Below are positions 1 to 8,441 of a stretch of DNA of 25,343 nt, piece after piece. The DNA comes from a virus. The number at the start of each line of letters is the position of its first letter. The stretch's first letter is position 1. The translations under genes were made by a program, and so were the position numbers. The stretch spans positions 1 to 25,343 of IMG/VR virus record IMGVR_UViG_3300035390_000012; one strand, given 5' to 3'. Under the pieces are notes generated by a model. It was not told the origin of the DNA and ran no database searches. It worked only from the letters and a program-made list of their open reading frames with translations.

Positions 1-573
1 AGGACCGCCCACGTTGGGAATTCGTATGACAATGCCGTTGCCGGACACCGGAGGTTGGTTCGCCTCGGCCTCCACCGCCGCAGAACCGCACCCGTACATC
101 AGGTCGACGTCATCGTCCGCATTCGTGTAATCTTTCGCTAGACGGCGAATTGTCAGACCGTCAGCCGGGACGACATGGCCGTCACTCGGCAACACCGGCG
201 TGGCAGCGGTAATGGTGGTGTCCTCGGGATTGGCGTGGCAACCACGGGCGGTCATGGAAATGAGACCATCAATGGTGGCGTTGCCGGTGCCATAGATCAG
301 CAACCCCCGACAGCGTTTGGTGACCGTCATGGTGTAACCGCTATCAATGGTCAGGCTTCGGGCATTGACCACAACCATATCGCCATCCTGGACGGACGGG
401 ACCATGACCGTGTTCCCCACCATAGTCCATCCGGGGATTGCGGACCACGTCACGCAGTCGTCGAACGACTGCTCGGCTCCGGTGGATGTAATGCGGATAT
501 CACCATCAGACCCGTCGCCAAAATAATTTTTAGGGCCGGAGCCTCCCAGCACGGTGTGATGCCGAAAAACCAT
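1..573 (-). CDS. Tail fibre / tail-tip protein, partial (C-terminus off the left edge)
   Basis: The minus-strand frame is open from an ATG at 573 to the window edge, giving 191 residues with no stop, so the gene is cut by the window. Its ATG overlaps the TGA of the preceding tail-fibre gene (ATGA), so the two are probably translationally coupled. The product is rich in Gly, Thr, Asp and Val. It begins with a Gly-rich segment (GSGPKNYFGDGSDGDIRI, about residues 11-28), followed by short beta-prone repeats around YGTGNATIDGLISMTARG. This style is typical of phage tail-fibre or receptor-contacting proteins that form beta-helical shafts. Its place at the far end of the tail operon supports a role in host binding. 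No specific family is assigned; the product call is inference from composition and position. Confidence 0.6.
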   Translation of the reverse strand, partial: MVFRHHTVLGGSGPKNYFGDGSDGDIRITSTGAEQSFDDCVTWSAIPGWTMVGNTVMVPSVQDGDMVVVNARSLTIDSGYTMTVTKRCRGLLIYGTGNATIDGLISMTARGCHANPEDTTITAATPVLPSDGHVVPADGLTIRRLAKDYTNADDDVDLMYGCGSAAVEAEANQPPVSGNGIVIRIPNVGGP

Positions 574-1166
574 CACACCACCGCCTTGAAGTCCTGTCCG
601 GCATATCCACGCAGGATGGGAGTGCCGCCATTGTCGCGCACAGAGAAGTTGATCAAGTCCTCAGCGTTGACAGCCTGGGTGAGTTCGACGGCTGCGCCAC
701 CCGGCCAACGAATAGCCGCAGGCCAAATCACGGACCGGACAACGGATGCATCCTGCAACGTGGTCAATTCGTAAGTTCCACCGGCCTTGAAGTTGGTCAT
801 GGTGAAGGTCGTCACGTTCCCGGTCATCGGCAGTACAGCCACGGGGTTGGCTTCCATGTCCCATGTTACGGCACTGGTCTCGGCATCGATTGTCAGGGCG
901 TGTGATGCATAACGTTGCCCTTCGGACCATTCGTGCGGATCAGAATAAATATCGAGATTGGCGAGCATGACGCCGATCGCGGTTTTAAGCTGGTCCTGTT
1001 TGCTTCCATCCAGATCAATTTCAGCAGCCACGATAACAGCACAAATCTCCTCCTGAATCATGTTCAGCCAGTTGGCCGGGACCACAGTGGCAGGCACACC
1101 TGTCTGTGGGTTGCCCTCTGTAAAAAGATTGGTGTCCGTTGCCGTGGGGTGATCAACTCTTTTCAT
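573..1166 (-). CDS. Tail fibre protein (N-terminal attachment type)
   Basis: This 197-residue protein starts MKRVDHPTATDTNLFTEGNP and continues through ATVVPANWLNMIQEEI. That Asn/Pro/Gly-rich opening followed by a WLN-x-x-QEE helix recurs at the N-terminus of phage tail-fibre proteins, where it anchors the fibre to the baseplate. The rest (LTIDAETSAVTWDME and FTMTNFKAGGTYELT stretches) looks beta-rich and fibre-like. A longer reading begins at 1229, but the ATG at 1166 is preferred because the preceding gene's TAA (1166-1168) shares one base with it (TAATG) and the family-like sequence begins there. It is coupled downstream by ATGA to the partial tail-tip gene. The role is inferred from family resemblance and from its position after gp48. 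Confidence 0.7.
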   Translation of the reverse strand: MKRVDHPTATDTNLFTEGNPQTGVPATVVPANWLNMIQEEICAVIVAAEIDLDGSKQDQLKTAIGVMLANLDIYSDPHEWSEGQRYASHALTIDAETSAVTWDMEANPVAVLPMTGNVTTFTMTNFKAGGTYELTTLQDASVVRSVIWPAAIRWPGGAAVELTQAVNAEDLINFSVRDNGGTPILRGYAGQDFKAVV

Positions 1167-1759
1167 TATTCTGCTCCGTATGCAAAAGTTACGATTGTGT
1201 GGGCCGGGGCGAGCCGTGAGATGTGACATTCAAACATCTCGTTGCCCCACTTGGCCAAGGAATCACCAGCGGCTCCACCACCAGCGATAAAAGGCTTTAT
1301 GGTCTCTTCCGGACCGCGCATACGCCATGCGTGTGTCCATGGTTCATTGCTCAAAGGATCGCCTGCGGTGGAGCTGCCGACACGGAATGGTCGGAATTCC
1401 TCCACCGTGGCAGCCACGCCCATGGTGGCTGCAGCCTCTTCATAATAAGCCGGAGTTTGTCCGCCCTGGGCCGTAATGACGAGGTGAACGGCTTCGCGAC
1501 GTTCCTGGATGGTTTCGGACGAGCGGGAGCACTTACCGGGCAGTTCACAGACGCGCTCCCAATCAGTGAGCAGTTCCATGGAAGTCCGTGGATCAAGCTC
1601 TGCCAGGACGTCGTCGGCTCGACTGTCCACGCGGGCCTGTTCATCGGCCATGGCCATGAGCAGTTCCGCAAAGACACTATCCAGTTCCTTGGGTAATGCC
1701 GTGCCGGGCGGAGCCAGAGCCAGAAGCTGAGCGCGATATTGTTCAGCGGTCATGCTCAT
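1166..1759 (-). CDS. Mu gp48-like baseplate protein (DUF2313/YmfQ family)
   Basis: The 197-residue product opens MSMTAEQYRAQLLALAPPG and contains LLTDWERVCELPG at about residues 63-75, both hallmarks of the YmfQ/DUF2313 family that includes Mu gp48. In these phages the protein sits at the baseplate edge and links the baseplate wedge to the tail fibres. Its length matches the family (about 190-200 residues). Two Met codons (1 and 3) could start translation; the first is kept because it overlaps the TGA of the baseplate J gene by four bases. It lies exactly where gp48 is expected, between gp47 and the fibre genes. Confidence 0.85.
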   Translation of the reverse strand: MSMTAEQYRAQLLALAPPGTALPKELDSVFAELLMAMADEQARVDSRADDVLAELDPRTSMELLTDWERVCELPGKCSRSSETIQERREAVHLVITAQGGQTPAYYEEAAATMGVAATVEEFRPFRVGSSTAGDPLSNEPWTHAWRMRGPEETIKPFIAGGGAAGDSLAKWGNEMFECHISRLAPAHTIVTFAYGAE

Positions 1760-2817
1760 GGCAAGTCTCCCCAGGTGATGGTTCCGAGGACCGGAATCTG
1801 GCCAGTGGTGTGTGAGATGTCAGCCACTGGCGAAACGAGTACATGGTCAGTCTCGCCCATGGCGATGGAAATGGCTTCGCGCAGATGGCTGATCAGGATC
1901 GTTGCGCCGGGTATGGCTTCACGTTTCAAAAGATCGGAGAGTTCCGCTTGCACGGCGGCTTGTACCGCCGCGCTGTTGGGGCTCAAATTGACAGCGGGAT
2001 TAATGGGCACGGCCACCGGAGCGACCACGAATACATCGGCGGTCACGGGGCGTACATTATCTATATAAGATTGTACGGCCGTCACGGACTCGGCGGCGGG
2101 GATGCCGTCGGCGGTCAAGTCGTCTGTCATGAAACGAACCGTCACGGTACCGGCTCCCAACTCACGAGGATACGGCCAAGCGCGGGTTACGCCGCTCACT
2201 TCCAGAGCCCAGTCCACATAGTCAAAATCAGCACCACCATGCGGAGCCTGCCGAATACGAGACAGGTACCTGCCGAGCAAAGATTCGTCGCTTTCTATGT
2301 CAGCTCCTCCAGCCAGTTCGCCGGCGATCGCGGTGCTCTGCACTCCGGCCACGGGAGACGGTAGTTTGAGCTGCGTGCTTGTAGCTGCATTGGAAGCGGA
2401 ACCAGCTTTAACGGCCTCGATGGACACATTCACCGAACCATCGGCAATCACGCCCTGGGTCGTGGTTTCATATTCAAAACCATCGGCTCGTTTTAGCAAC
2501 GTACCGATCGGGATCACGCTCCCGTCCGTTCCGGCGAAGTTGACGTTGGGGCAAGAAGATTTGGATGCAGCCTTGCGCTGCTTGCTCCAGATGGAAGCCC
2601 AACGCTCAAGGTGCTCGTCAGTGGCAGTATCCGGCATACCCTGCAAGGCTATCCAATCCAGATAACCATAAAGCCCATGAACGGAGCCGGCCTGCATCTT
2701 GGCGAGGATGTTCAGGAGCATCCGGCGCAAGCTGGCATCAGCTCCATCAAGGCGGCTCTCGATGTCCGTAATGGCGCGGCTCATCAAATCAGTCAGGCTA
2801 GGACGCTCAAAAGGCAT
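1756..2817 (-). CDS. Baseplate J-like protein (Mu gp47)
   Basis: This 353-residue protein has the baseplate-J pattern. An N-terminal helical part (MPFERPSLTDLMSRAITDIE, then LHGLYGYLDWIALQGMPDTA-like residues) is followed by GTDGSVIPIGTLLKRADGFEYETT, the conserved turn-rich segment of the family. AGGADIESDESLLGRYLSRIRQ and PHGGADFDYVDWALEVSGVTRAWPYP-type segments come next, in the order seen in Mu gp47 and P2 gpJ. It forms part of the baseplate wedge that surrounds the hub and changes shape when the sheath contracts. The start ATG abuts the TAG of the gp46-like gene with no gap, and the end overlaps the gp48-like start by four bases, so it is part of one continuous tail operon. Confidence 0.92.
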   Translation of the reverse strand: MPFERPSLTDLMSRAITDIESRLDGADASLRRMLLNILAKMQAGSVHGLYGYLDWIALQGMPDTATDEHLERWASIWSKQRKAASKSSCPNVNFAGTDGSVIPIGTLLKRADGFEYETTTQGVIADGSVNVSIEAVKAGSASNAATSTQLKLPSPVAGVQSTAIAGELAGGADIESDESLLGRYLSRIRQAPHGGADFDYVDWALEVSGVTRAWPYPRELGAGTVTVRFMTDDLTADGIPAAESVTAVQSYIDNVRPVTADVFVVAPVAVPINPAVNLSPNSAAVQAAVQAELSDLLKREAIPGATILISHLREAISIAMGETDHVLVSPVADISHTTGQIPVLGTITWGDLP

Positions 2818-3261
2818 CTACATTCCCTCCCAGAGATACTCAAATTTATACTTGATGGCGGGAGCGTCCGGACGCACGATCCTAGCCAAGAGGCCAAGGG
2901 TTCCAGTGCGAACCCACCACGTTTCAACGGACACGGACTCGGCGATGTTATCTTCCACCATCCAGGCCAATGCTTCCTCGGCGTATTCCTTGGCCCTCAT
3001 GAGAACCGAAGGCAGTTGCTTCTCACGGCTGAGCAACCACAAGCGCGAACCGATCTTGTCGTCTTCAATCTCGGAATAGGCATCGGCCCACCAGCCTCGG
3101 CGATCGCCGGTGTTGTCGGGCAGCACGTCGTCAACCTCGGCGCGACGATCGACGAATAAAGACAGGATGACAGCCGTTTTCAAGCCGTCATCACGGACCA
3201 GCGCCAAATCATCTAAGGCGAGGTCTGCACCCATCTCTTTCCAGATCAATCCGGCGTCCAT
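2818..3261 (-). CDS. Mu gp46-like baseplate wedge protein
   Basis: The 147-residue protein carries the GP46 family signature: an N-terminal MDAGLIWKEMGADLALDDLA segment, then TAVILSLFVDRRAEVDDVLP and RRGWWADAY at about residues 54-62. Family members are about 140-150 residues and act as the small wedge (gp25/W-like) component that attaches baseplate wedges to the sheath and hub. It begins directly after the TAG of the gp45-like gene (TAG-ATG, no spacer) and ends directly before the baseplate J start. Order and sequence agree, so the assignment is firm. Confidence 0.9.
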   Translation of the reverse strand: MDAGLIWKEMGADLALDDLALVRDDGLKTAVILSLFVDRRAEVDDVLPDNTGDRRGWWADAYSEIEDDKIGSRLWLLSREKQLPSVLMRAKEYAEEALAWMVEDNIAESVSVETWWVRTGTLGLLARIVRPDAPAIKYKFEYLWEGM

Positions 3262-3858
3262 CTAATCCACCTCCGGCGGTTGAATTCCATGTTCCGTACC
3301 AGCTACAACGGTGGCACCGTCGTGATACGTGTCGGTGTGCCACTGGCTATCCTCAAAAATAAGAGCATTTCCGTACCCGGCCACGTCCGTTTCCAGCCGC
3401 TTGCCTGCGTGCAGTTCCAACTCTCCCAAGGAGGCAATCCGGACACGCTCCGACCCCTCTAAATCTAATTCTCGCGCCCGCATTTGAATGACGTTGTTTC
3501 GTTTGAGTACAATCCGGCAACCGTGTTCGTTTTGATCTTCATCCGTATAAATGGCCACCTCGCCACCTTTCAGGCCCTTGAGCCGGTACCGGCGATCATC
3601 CACGTTGATGACAACGGTGTGCGAGCGATGTCCACCAACGGACAGGGTGATGGCTTCGGCACCGGGATGCGGCACGGAAGTGAATCCGTATTGCTGGAAA
3701 CGCTCCAGTTCATCGAGTAGCTCTTCACCCAAGATACGGGCTTGCAATTGCTGGAGGGTGGTTTTGTCGTCGATCAGGACCAACACGGCGCGAGAGACCA
3801 TAAGCGATATCCGATTCTTGATCGGGCGGAGCATTTTGCTGATGAGACGAATTACCAT
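3262..3858 (-). CDS. Baseplate assembly protein V / tail spike (Mu gp45)
   Basis: This 198-residue protein matches Mu gp45, the trimeric membrane-piercing spike at the tail tip. The N-terminal RISLMVSRAVLVLIDDKTTLQQLQ and the central ERFQQYGFTSVPHPGAEAI segments resemble the family's OB-fold. They are followed by GHRSHTVVINVDDRRYRL and a C-terminal stretch with alternating beta strands (residues about 120-198). The C-terminus carries several His residues (DSQWHTDTYHDGATVVAGTEH), a feature compatible with the metal-bound spike apex seen in this family, although the classical HxH apex is not clear. The ATG at 3858 overlaps the end of the gpP-like gene by seven bases. Confidence 0.88.
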   Translation of the reverse strand: MVIRLISKMLRPIKNRISLMVSRAVLVLIDDKTTLQQLQARILGEELLDELERFQQYGFTSVPHPGAEAITLSVGGHRSHTVVINVDDRRYRLKGLKGGEVAIYTDEDQNEHGCRIVLKRNNVIQMRARELDLEGSERVRIASLGELELHAGKRLETDVAGYGNALIFEDSQWHTDTYHDGATVVAGTEHGIQPPEVD

Positions 3859-4889
3859 GCTTCATCTTCCCCCGGTTCCGGCAGTTCCATGCGCTCAAAG
3901 GATTGACGCGGGAGCAGGTCCAGCTTGGTGTTGAATCCTTTATCATCCAGAAGCAGGTCGACTCCGGAAATGAGGCGGTCATCGCTGACACCAAGAAATT
4001 TGTCTCGCACTGGAACCATGAAGCCCGGCTGCCAAAGATCGCCGGAATGATGCCAGCCTTTGACGGTGTAGCTGATCCTACGACTTCGGCCATAGCGAAC
4101 ATTGCGCTCCCACTCGGCCCGCTCCTTGGCGGACGTTTCGTCCACCTGTTCTTCGGCCAGCACGGTCAGGGGACGATGCCGCTTGATGGCGTTGTCGGTG
4201 GCTGTTCCAAACGGGTGGGCGGCGTCTTCGGCGTTCCACTCGTCAGTACCGGCCATCTGGCCCTTGACCTGATAGCGGCTGAACCGATCACGATGGGATG
4301 AACTGCCGCTTGCCCGGAGTACATTCCTGCCGAGTTCGAGCACTTCCTTGATACGCTGCGTCCCGGCTCTGGCCAGGACCAGGTTGCCCAAACCGTCAGA
4401 GAGAAGAAGTATCGCGCGAACCCGTGCTGCCGGTTCCAAGGTCTCGAAAACCGAATCACCTTCGTTGTTCTTGAGACGAGAAAAGGGGCCGCCGATGTCA
4501 GTGGCCACTTTGACGCCTACGCCGAAGGGTTTGCAGAGATCAGTGGCTACTTCTGCGATGGTGCGGCCAGAAAATTGAGTTGACGGCGCGGAACAGTCGA
4601 TCAGGTCGCCTGTCTTGTCGCGTCCGGACACGATAACGCCATGGCTTTTATCGTCGTAATCAATGCCTATGTCGTCAACGTATCCGTTGATTATCGGCGA
4701 GCCGTTGACCAGCAAAGTGCAGGTTACTCCTGGAACGATCGGCCGGACCACATCCTGCCCGGCCCAGCGTTCGGTCACGGTCAGTTCAAACGTGGCGGCG
4801 AGCTGCTCCAGCCCACGCCGGATAGAAATCCGTTTCCAACCGCCGAACTCGCGGCCGTCGATCTTGAGGCGCACGTCCGGGCTAGTCAT
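3852..4889 (-). CDS. P: Baseplate hub protein P (Mu gp44)
   Basis: The 345-residue protein starts MTSPDVRLKIDGREFGGWKR and continues with SIRRGLEQLAATFELTVTERW, the opening of the Mu gpP / gp44 hub family. Later features are PGVTCTLLVNGSPIINGYVDDIG, GVIVSGRDKTGDLIDCSAP and, near the C-terminus, WQPGFMVPVRDKFLGVSDD. Hub proteins form the central trimer of the baseplate, connecting the tube to the spike. The length agrees with the family (about 340-380 residues). It overlaps the DNA-circulation gene by eight bases upstream and the gp45-like gene downstream. Confidence 0.9.
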   Translation of the reverse strand: MTSPDVRLKIDGREFGGWKRISIRRGLEQLAATFELTVTERWAGQDVVRPIVPGVTCTLLVNGSPIINGYVDDIGIDYDDKSHGVIVSGRDKTGDLIDCSAPSTQFSGRTIAEVATDLCKPFGVGVKVATDIGGPFSRLKNNEGDSVFETLEPAARVRAILLLSDGLGNLVLARAGTQRIKEVLELGRNVLRASGSSSHRDRFSRYQVKGQMAGTDEWNAEDAAHPFGTATDNAIKRHRPLTVLAEEQVDETSAKERAEWERNVRYGRSRRISYTVKGWHHSGDLWQPGFMVPVRDKFLGVSDDRLISGVDLLLDDKGFNTKLDLLPRQSFERMELPEPGEDEAW

Positions 4890-6066
4890 TGGTCAGGACC
4901 TCCAGGGACATGCCGCCGGGCACGGCTCCGGGATGGCGCACGCGGTTGCGGGAACATATCTCATCGGACCGGGTGGCATCTCCATAAATGGAATGGGCAA
5001 CCACAAGGGCGGGCAACGTTTCGGCAGGCTTGTAGGACGTCAGCCTTGGCAGCGATCCACGTCCGGCGAAGTTTTTGACCACAGCTACGCGCAGATCAGT
5101 CAGGGACAGATACACCGGATCACTGGCCATGGTCGCTTCGTCTTCCAGACCATCGGCCAGGAGATCGCGGACGGCCAGTCCATCTTCATAGGTATCAAAG
5201 TTCATGGTGGACACGTCTCTGGCGGCCTCGGCCAGAGCAACGCGCCGAACCAGTCCAGATATTGCTTCGGCGTTCGCCTCGGCCTTGGTGCCCATGGTGG
5301 ACAACGGCGACAATGCGGGGGCTGGATTGGAATAGGTGAACAGGCTACGGGCTACGGGAATCGGATCGCTCAGGTTTGACGGCAAGAGACCAGCAATGAC
5401 GCCCGAAAGGCGACTGGCCAGTGTATCTGGCGTTCCCAGAAGTGTGGAAGCCTCGCCCTTTAAATTAGCCACATCGGTGGCAACCTGACTGACCAAGTCG
5501 ACGGGAACGGCAGCCTGATCGAGAGTTGCCCGGGCTTTGTCCAGGGCGGCGTTGATATGACCAAGTGCCTCGGTGCGCACCCATTCCGGACCTTTGGTGT
5601 CAAAGGTCATGGAAAAATCTTTGACGGATGTTTCTGTCACCGTATCCGCCGCCTTGCTAACGGCCCAGGAAGTGTCCGCGCTTTCGGTCGGCTGAGCCAC
5701 TTTGCCCGCTTCGCAAAAGGGAATGGTGATTGTAGCTATACCACCCTTGGCCGTAGTTTCGCGAACACGAAATTTCCCATTCACGGCTACGGTGCGAGTG
5801 CCGTAATAAGGATGGACTAGCTCTCCGGGCCCACCAGCTTCCAGCGCCTCAACAAGGGCGTTCCGAGCAGCCATGTAATCATTCCCCAGCACAAAAACTT
5901 CCACGGTGAATTCCCTTGCCATCCGGCCAAGGTCCTCAGTGTACGGGTCATCACGTAATGGGTACTCGGTCAACTGCGTCCGTCGACCACCAGAGAAGTC
6001 ACTTGACTTAACGAAAAAAGGCTTTCCTCGAAAGCTCGCATCACGCAGTTGATCTCTCCAACTCAT
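4882..6066 (-). CDS. N: DNA circularisation / tail protein N (Mu gp43)
   Basis: The 394-residue protein has the Mu gpN N-terminal domain: MSWRDQLRDASFRGKPFFV, then GRRTQLTEYPLRDDPYTEDLG and FTVEVFVLGNDYMAARNAL within the first 75 residues. The family was named for DNA circulation, but in Mu-like phages it works as a tail component between tape measure and hub. Residues about 150-350 are helical and more variable. SYKPAETLPALVVAHSIYGD near the C-terminus is the second conserved patch. The start overlaps the end of the tape-measure gene by four bases and the end overlaps the hub gene. Confidence 0.9.
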   Translation of the reverse strand: MSWRDQLRDASFRGKPFFVKSSDFSGGRRTQLTEYPLRDDPYTEDLGRMAREFTVEVFVLGNDYMAARNALVEALEAGGPGELVHPYYGTRTVAVNGKFRVRETTAKGGIATITIPFCEAGKVAQPTESADTSWAVSKAADTVTETSVKDFSMTFDTKGPEWVRTEALGHINAALDKARATLDQAAVPVDLVSQVATDVANLKGEASTLLGTPDTLASRLSGVIAGLLPSNLSDPIPVARSLFTYSNPAPALSPLSTMGTKAEANAEAISGLVRRVALAEAARDVSTMNFDTYEDGLAVRDLLADGLEDEATMASDPVYLSLTDLRVAVVKNFAGRGSLPRLTSYKPAETLPALVVAHSIYGDATRSDEICSRNRVRHPGAVPGGMSLEVLTND

Positions 6067-7952
6067 CGGCCAACCCCCACCATGTAGAGCCCGGAATCAA
6101 CATCGACTTCCATTCCGCGTGCGTCCAAGTGGCCCACACGAACACGGTCATCACTGACCTCGATGCGCATTTTTGCCTCGGGTCGTTTCTGTTCGTCATC
6201 ACCAGCCAGCATTCCGATTAACTCGCCAAGCCGTTCGCCCACGTTTCCGCCAGCCCAAGCACCAGCAAGACCACCACCAACGCCGCCGATAGCCGCGCCA
6301 ATAGCCGTCCCAAGCACGGGAACAACGCTGCCGAGAACCGCACCGATTTGCGCACCAGCTACGGCACCACCCCAACCGCCGAGGCCGCCGCCCACGGCTC
6401 CACCGCTGGCCGTAATTTTATCACTTGTAGAAAAATCGTCGTTGGTCAGTGTCGAAATAAGTCCAATTGCAGTGCCCGCCAGAACAAGTCCTCCGGCAGC
6501 ACGCCGACCGAATTTTCCGCCTCTCCCCGATATTTTGCTGCCAACTTTTTTACCCTTTCCGCCTTGCCAGCCACCGCCGTATTCGCCTGGCATCATGCTC
6601 ATCTTATTATTGACGACATAAACTGGAATCGGCCCGGAACCGCCACCAGCAAGGCCGCCGAGTCCACTTTTCAGCTTGCCACCGAGACGGGAAAGAATGA
6701 GGCCACCGACCAACTTGGCCGTACCCAAAAGGGCTGCACCGGCCACGGCGCCGCCTACCAGCATTTCAGTGCCGGAGACTTTCTTGTTATCTAAAAGATG
6801 CTTGATGGCACGCTTGATGACATCATTGATAGGCTGAGCGAATTCGTCAGCGGCTTCACCCAGTGCGGATTTGAGGCGAGCAACCTGGTCAACCGAGTTG
6901 TCCAATGCTCCCGGCAAGTCTTTGGCGATGGTGCCGAATGCATCCTTGATGGTCGCGGCCATGGTCCGGGCACTGGTCAGAGAGTCACCAGCCAGGAGCG
7001 TAGAAAGTCCTTTTCGTGTATCAAGATCAGCATCGCCAAAGGCCGCGAAGATGAAACGATCACGCTGCCGATCAGTCGTCAATGTCTTATACTTGGTAGC
7101 GATATCTTCAAGTACATCAAAGGCAGCTCTGCGTTCACCATCAGCGTCATAAAAGCTAACTTTTGTGACTTTGGACGCTTTTTTAAGATAATTTTGATTG
7201 GTGAATAGTCGAAACGTCGAATCCATCAGTGTGGCCAATCGTTCAGGGGACTTCTCGATGAGTGACAGTTCCTCAATAAAGCCAAGGGTGGAATCAAAAT
7301 CCAGCCCGGCGCGCTTTGCGTTGACGCCAACGCGACCGAAGATGCCTGCCAAGTCTTCCAGTTCGGCATTGCCCAACCTACCGGCCACGGTCATCTTGTC
7401 CAGCAGCAAGGCCGAGGTTTCCACCTTGGTCAGATCGAAATCAAAAGCCTTGGCCGCCACGGTGAGCCCGCCGGTCAGCACTTCGGACTGTGCGCCGGTG
7501 ACGCCCATGGCCCGATTAATGTTGTAGATGGTAGCGAGGGCTGCCTCCCAGCTGAGGCCGGACTGAACTAGGTTGTCAAAGCCTATCAGCAAATTGTCCA
7601 CTTTTATGCCCGTCAACTTGGACATGGTGTGCAGTTCACGGCGCAAGAGTGCGGCAGCCTTCCGAGTTGCCTCGGCGGTCTGGGTGGTCTTAATGAGGCT
7701 CTTGTCAAGGTTGCCCGAGGCCATGACCGCCTGGGCTCCTTTGTAAGCTGCCGCCATGCCGCCAAAGCTAGCTACGTAACGATTGCCCATGGCATCGAGA
7801 CCGCGGCCGACGGCTAACGTGGACCGACGCAGCATATTCATGCTGCGCGATCCACGCTTGGCCATGTTGGTGATGGCCTTGGTGTAGCTTCTGGCCTTGC
7901 CCTGAAGGTTTCCAGCCAGGTCCAAAATAACTGAAGTTCGCAGATTGCTCAT
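6063..7952 (-). CDS. Tail tape-measure protein (Mu gp42 position)
   Basis: This 629-residue protein is the longest in the window, as expected for a tape measure, whose length sets tail length. The N-terminal 380 residues are mostly helical with the TP901-type core (LTGIKVDNLLIGFDNLVQSG, INRAMGVTGAQSEVLTGGL). The central and C-terminal parts contain strongly hydrophobic Gly/Ala-rich segments at about residues 395-425 and 520-575, likely membrane-insertion elements used during DNA entry. A run of Gly/Lys-rich sequence lies between them. The ATG at 7952 overlaps the TGA (7949-7951) of the frameshifted chaperone frame, which ties it to the overlapping chaperone genes upstream. At about 630 residues it predicts a relatively short tail. 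Confidence 0.88.
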   Translation of the reverse strand: MSNLRTSVILDLAGNLQGKARSYTKAITNMAKRGSRSMNMLRRSTLAVGRGLDAMGNRYVASFGGMAAAYKGAQAVMASGNLDKSLIKTTQTAEATRKAAALLRRELHTMSKLTGIKVDNLLIGFDNLVQSGLSWEAALATIYNINRAMGVTGAQSEVLTGGLTVAAKAFDFDLTKVETSALLLDKMTVAGRLGNAELEDLAGIFGRVGVNAKRAGLDFDSTLGFIEELSLIEKSPERLATLMDSTFRLFTNQNYLKKASKVTKVSFYDADGERRAAFDVLEDIATKYKTLTTDRQRDRFIFAAFGDADLDTRKGLSTLLAGDSLTSARTMAATIKDAFGTIAKDLPGALDNSVDQVARLKSALGEAADEFAQPINDVIKRAIKHLLDNKKVSGTEMLVGGAVAGAALLGTAKLVGGLILSRLGGKLKSGLGGLAGGGSGPIPVYVVNNKMSMMPGEYGGGWQGGKGKKVGSKISGRGGKFGRRAAGGLVLAGTAIGLISTLTNDDFSTSDKITASGGAVGGGLGGWGGAVAGAQIGAVLGSVVPVLGTAIGAAIGGVGGGLAGAWAGGNVGERLGELIGMLAGDDEQKRPEAKMRIEVSDDRVRVGHLDARGMEVDVDSGLYMVGVGR

Positions 7953-8441
7953 GAGACCCCGAGATGTTGCAAGTATCTAATCAATCGACGAAGCGGCAAT
8001 CCAAGCAACTCAACTTCTGACCACGTCGTCATCTTCGCCATGAGCAGGACCAACTTCTGAATCGTCGGAACCATGCTCACCATCTCGCCCCCGCTTATTC
8101 AATTCCGCCTTAAAGATCTGGAGTGCTTGTGCCTTGTCCATATCGTCAGCGGTCCTTTGCACCGCGTTCAGATCGGGTACGGACAACCGTTTAAGGGTGA
8201 CAATGTCAACAGGCCCTTTGATAGGACCGATACTGACAACCTGACGGCGCAACACGTTCACTCCAACAAGCGTAGGACTTGCAACAAGCTGGGGACCATC
8301 AACCGTCATGATCAGCTTTTCGGATTCTTCCTGCGCTTCGATGACGTCTCCACCACCGGCCTCGCGCAGAATCACCTCACCGCATTCCTGTTTTCCGATT
8401 ATGATCGGTGTAGTCAGCGGGATAGTCACAGTGGCGGGCAT
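7949..8441 (-). CDS. Tail assembly chaperone, long form made by -2 frameshift
   Basis: From the chaperone start at 8441 the reading frame reaches CGG-GGG-CGA (8093-8085). If the ribosome slips back two bases there, reading continues as GGC-GAG-ATG and stays open for 46 codons to the TGA at 7949-7951, giving a 164-residue protein (118 + 46). The extension contains MTTWSEVELLGLPLRRLIRY, a compact helical sequence with no start codon of its own preceded by a convincing ribosome site. It ends overlapping the tape-measure ATG. Tail phages make such a long G-T-like chaperone that recruits the tape measure, and Mu is known to use a -2 slip. The frame and end point are seen; the slip itself is inferred. 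A +1 slip would reach the same frame. Confidence 0.75.
8010..8441 (-). CDS. Tail assembly chaperone, short form (Mu gp41)
   Basis: The unshifted frame encodes 143 residues: MPATVTIPLTTPIIIGKQEC, then a beta/alpha domain with VGVNVLRRQVVSIGPIKGP-like residues and LKRLSVPDLNAV, then an acidic tail (DGEHGSDDSEVGPAHGEDDD). It matches the Mu gp41 / tail assembly protein E-like family found between tube and tape measure. The product binds the tape measure during tail assembly and is not part of the finished particle. The ATG follows the TAA of the tube gene with no gap (TAAATG), with AGGAAG just upstream. The 25 residues after the shift site form a low-complexity acidic tail, as expected if selection acts mainly on the alternative frame. 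Confidence 0.88.
   Translation of the reverse strand: MPATVTIPLTTPIIIGKQECGEVILREAGGGDVIEAQEESEKLIMTVDGPQLVASPTLVGVNVLRRQVVSIGPIKGPVDIVTLKRLSVPDLNAVQRTADDMDKAQALQIFKAELNKRGRDGEHGSDDSEVGPAHGEDDDVVRS
8085..8093 (-). other. Programmed -2 ribosomal frameshift site (CGG-GGG-CGA)
   Basis: Read on the minus strand, frame 0 is CGG GGG CGA. With tRNA-Gly on GGG, slipping back two bases re-pairs perfectly on the first GGG of the five-G run, while the A site holds CGA, usually a slowly read Arg codon. The next codon in the new frame is GGC. The site lies 118 codons into the chaperone gene and 141 bases before the end of the alternative frame, where tail-chaperone shifts normally occur. Confidence 0.7.

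Noticed and set aside
1167-1229. N-terminal extension of the tail fibre protein to 1229
   Set aside because: It lies within the gp48-like coding region and lacks family-like sequence; the ATG at 1166 overlaps the preceding stop.
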